Source: Oscillospiraceae bacterium (lineage in GTDB: Bacteria > Bacillota > Clostridia > Oscillospirales > Ruminococcaceae). From it: DNA of 7,234 bases. Positions 5,972 to 7,234 of this stretch are shown one piece after another. The notes beneath the pieces were generated by a model that searched no databases, was not told the origin of the DNA, and saw only the letters and a program-made list of their open reading frames with translations. The stretch covers positions 1 to 7,234 of the forward strand of contig JAEDMB010000099.1 in assembly GCA_016303235.1 (NCBI GenBank), in the 5' to 3' direction. The position numbers and the translations under genes were made by a program. Position 1 is the first letter of the stretch, and every line of letters starts with the position of its first letter.

Positions 5972-7234
5972 TTATACAAGTTTTATATTGAATTTTCTTA
6001 ACCAGTAATCAAGCTGTATGAAATATGCGATAATCTGAGGAAGATTCATAAGCTGACCGTACCACTGAATATTTTCCTCATGACGAAGAAGCTTTTCAAG
6101 TTCTTCACGCTTTACAAGTTCGGTTACACGGCAATCCGGAGAATTAATAATATTTCGGAGTCTTTCGGTGACTGCATTGAGAAAATCCGGATTATGAGTT
6201 TTAGGGTAAGGGCTTTTCTTTCTGTGAAGAACCTTTTCCGGCAGAAAATCTTTCATAGCTTCACGTAGCAGACCTTTTTCCCTGCCCTGATAATCTTTAT
6301 ACTCCCATTTTACGTTATACATATATTCAGCAATTCTGTAATCGCAGAAAGGCACACGCACTTCGAGTCCGCTGTACATGCTCATTCTGTCCTTGCGTTC
6401 AAGAAGATTCTGCATAAACCAGTCAAAATTAAGCTGAGTCATTTCTTTCATGCGTCTTTCAAGAGAACTGTCTGAATCAAGCTTCATTGCATAATCAGCA
6501 GTTTTGCGGTATGCGGAATAAACATAATCCATACAGTCAATTTTTTCACGGTAGTAATCACAGATAAATCTGCTTCTGTATTCGGTACTCTGAGCCCACG
6601 GAAATCCGTCAGTCATTCGTATATCCTTGTCACGGTACCAAGGATAACCTCCGAAAAGTTCATCGGCACATTCTCCGGAAAGTGCAACAGTACCGTATTT
6701 TTTAATTTCACGGCAGAATATAAGCATTGAGGAATCTATATCCGCCATTGCCGGAAGTCCTCTTGCAAGTACAGCATCGTAAAGAGCGTCGACAAGTTCC
6801 GGAGTATCCACAACGCACCAGTGATGATTGCAGTTAAGATATTCCGACATACAGTTTATATATTCGGGGTCACTGTTCGGCTGAAAGTGACTTTTCTGAA
6901 AATATTTTTCGTTATCACGATAATCTATTGAGAATGTATCAAGAATTTTTCCCTGTTTTTTAAATTCTGAATTTGCAACAGATGATATTATACTTGAATC
7001 AAGACCTCCCGAAAGAAATGTGCAGACAGGGACATCTGAAACAAGCTGTCTTTTTATGGAATCCGTAACAAGTTCCCTTGTATGTTCAACAGTTTCTTCA
7101 AAAGTTTCATTCAGTTCAAAGGCTTTAAGCCTCCAGTACTGACGTATTTCAAGACCGTTTTCCGAATAAAATCCGCAGTATCCCGCTTTAAGTTCATTTA
7201 TATTTCTGATTACTCCGCAACCTGCCGTTCGTGA
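5972..7234 (-). CDS. asnB: Asparagine synthase (glutamine-hydrolysing), N-terminal part beyond window edge
   Basis: The enzyme makes L-asparagine from aspartate, ATP and glutamine-derived ammonia. The frame stays open from the stop at 5972 to the right edge, giving 420 residues; the Met at 6850 is internal and not the start. The visible part begins SRTAGCGVIRNI, near the end of the glutaminase domain, so the catalytic Cys and about 195 residues (assuming a family length near 615) lie outside. The synthetase domain shows the PP-loop SGGLDSS (75-81 of the visible part), the SGECADELFGGYPW motif (186-199), ERKDRMSMYSGLEVRVPF (279-296) and REKGLLREAM with KKSPYPKTHNP near the C-terminus. The SGECADE form has Cys where many homologues have Gly; I take this as a lineage variant and not a defect. 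A terminator follows directly, so it is the last or only gene of its transcript. Confidence 0.95.
   Translation of the reverse strand, partial: SRTAGCGVIRNINELKAGYCGFYSENGLEIRQYWRLKAFELNETFEETVEHTRELVTDSIKRQLVSDVPVCTFLSGGLDSSIISSVANSEFKKQGKILDTFSIDYRDNEKYFQKSHFQPNSDPEYINCMSEYLNCNHHWCVVDTPELVDALYDAVLARGLPAMADIDSSMLIFCREIKKYGTVALSGECADELFGGYPWYRDKDIRMTDGFPWAQSTEYRSRFICDYYREKIDCMDYVYSAYRKTADYAMKLDSDSSLERRMKEMTQLNFDWFMQNLLERKDRMSMYSGLEVRVPFCDYRIAEYMYNVKWEYKDYQGREKGLLREAMKDFLPEKVLHRKKSPYPKTHNPDFLNAVTERLRNIINSPDCRVTELVKREELEKLLRHEENIQWYGQLMNLPQIIAYFIQLDYWLRKFNIKLV

Noticed and set aside
5972..6850. asnB beginning at the Met at 6850
   Set aside because: The frame is open upstream to the window edge and carries the essential SGGLDSS motif there, so the Met is internal.

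Overview
The window looks like chromosomal DNA from a low-GC anaerobic Clostridia bacterium, most likely a Ruminococcus-like member of the Oscillospiraceae. This is an inference from AT-rich codon use, strong AAGGAGG-type ribosome binding sites, sigma-A promoters, a CIRCE operator, and the style of the pilin, HtpG and AsnB proteins. No rRNA, tRNA, CRISPR array or insertion sequence was seen.

Layout from left to right. (1) A leftward nadB-nadC operon (about 1-2269) encodes two steps of de novo NAD synthesis: L-aspartate oxidase and quinolinate phosphoribosyltransferase. nadC is cut by the left edge, and its start overlaps the nadB stop. (2) A 298-base divergent control region (2270-2567) holds a leftward promoter for nadB and a rightward promoter for htpG with a perfect CIRCE (HrcA) operator. 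(3) htpG (2568-4457, rightward) encodes the Hsp90 chaperone and is followed by a structured 3' element and a strong intrinsic terminator. (4) A leftward two-gene unit (4665-5799) encodes a TetR-family regulator and, 16 bases downstream, a type IV pilin-like protein with a class III signal. Its promoter overlaps a compound palindrome made of two TGAAT-N4-ATTCA sites. (5) asnB (5972 to the right edge, leftward) encodes the C-terminal two-thirds of a glutamine-hydrolysing asparagine synthetase and ends in its own terminator.

The most unusual signal is a pair of related 40-47 nt elements just after the stop codons of the convergent genes htpG and pilin, one on each strand. They share the core GACGGCyGTAAGGkTyGCC. 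Both can form the same 7-bp stem with one bulged C and a 10-nt loop, and their differences mostly keep the pairing through G-U wobbles. I do not recognise this element. Other points of interest are the direct CIRCE control of htpG, the regulator-pilin pairing, and uncharacterised inverted repeats in the nadB/htpG control region.
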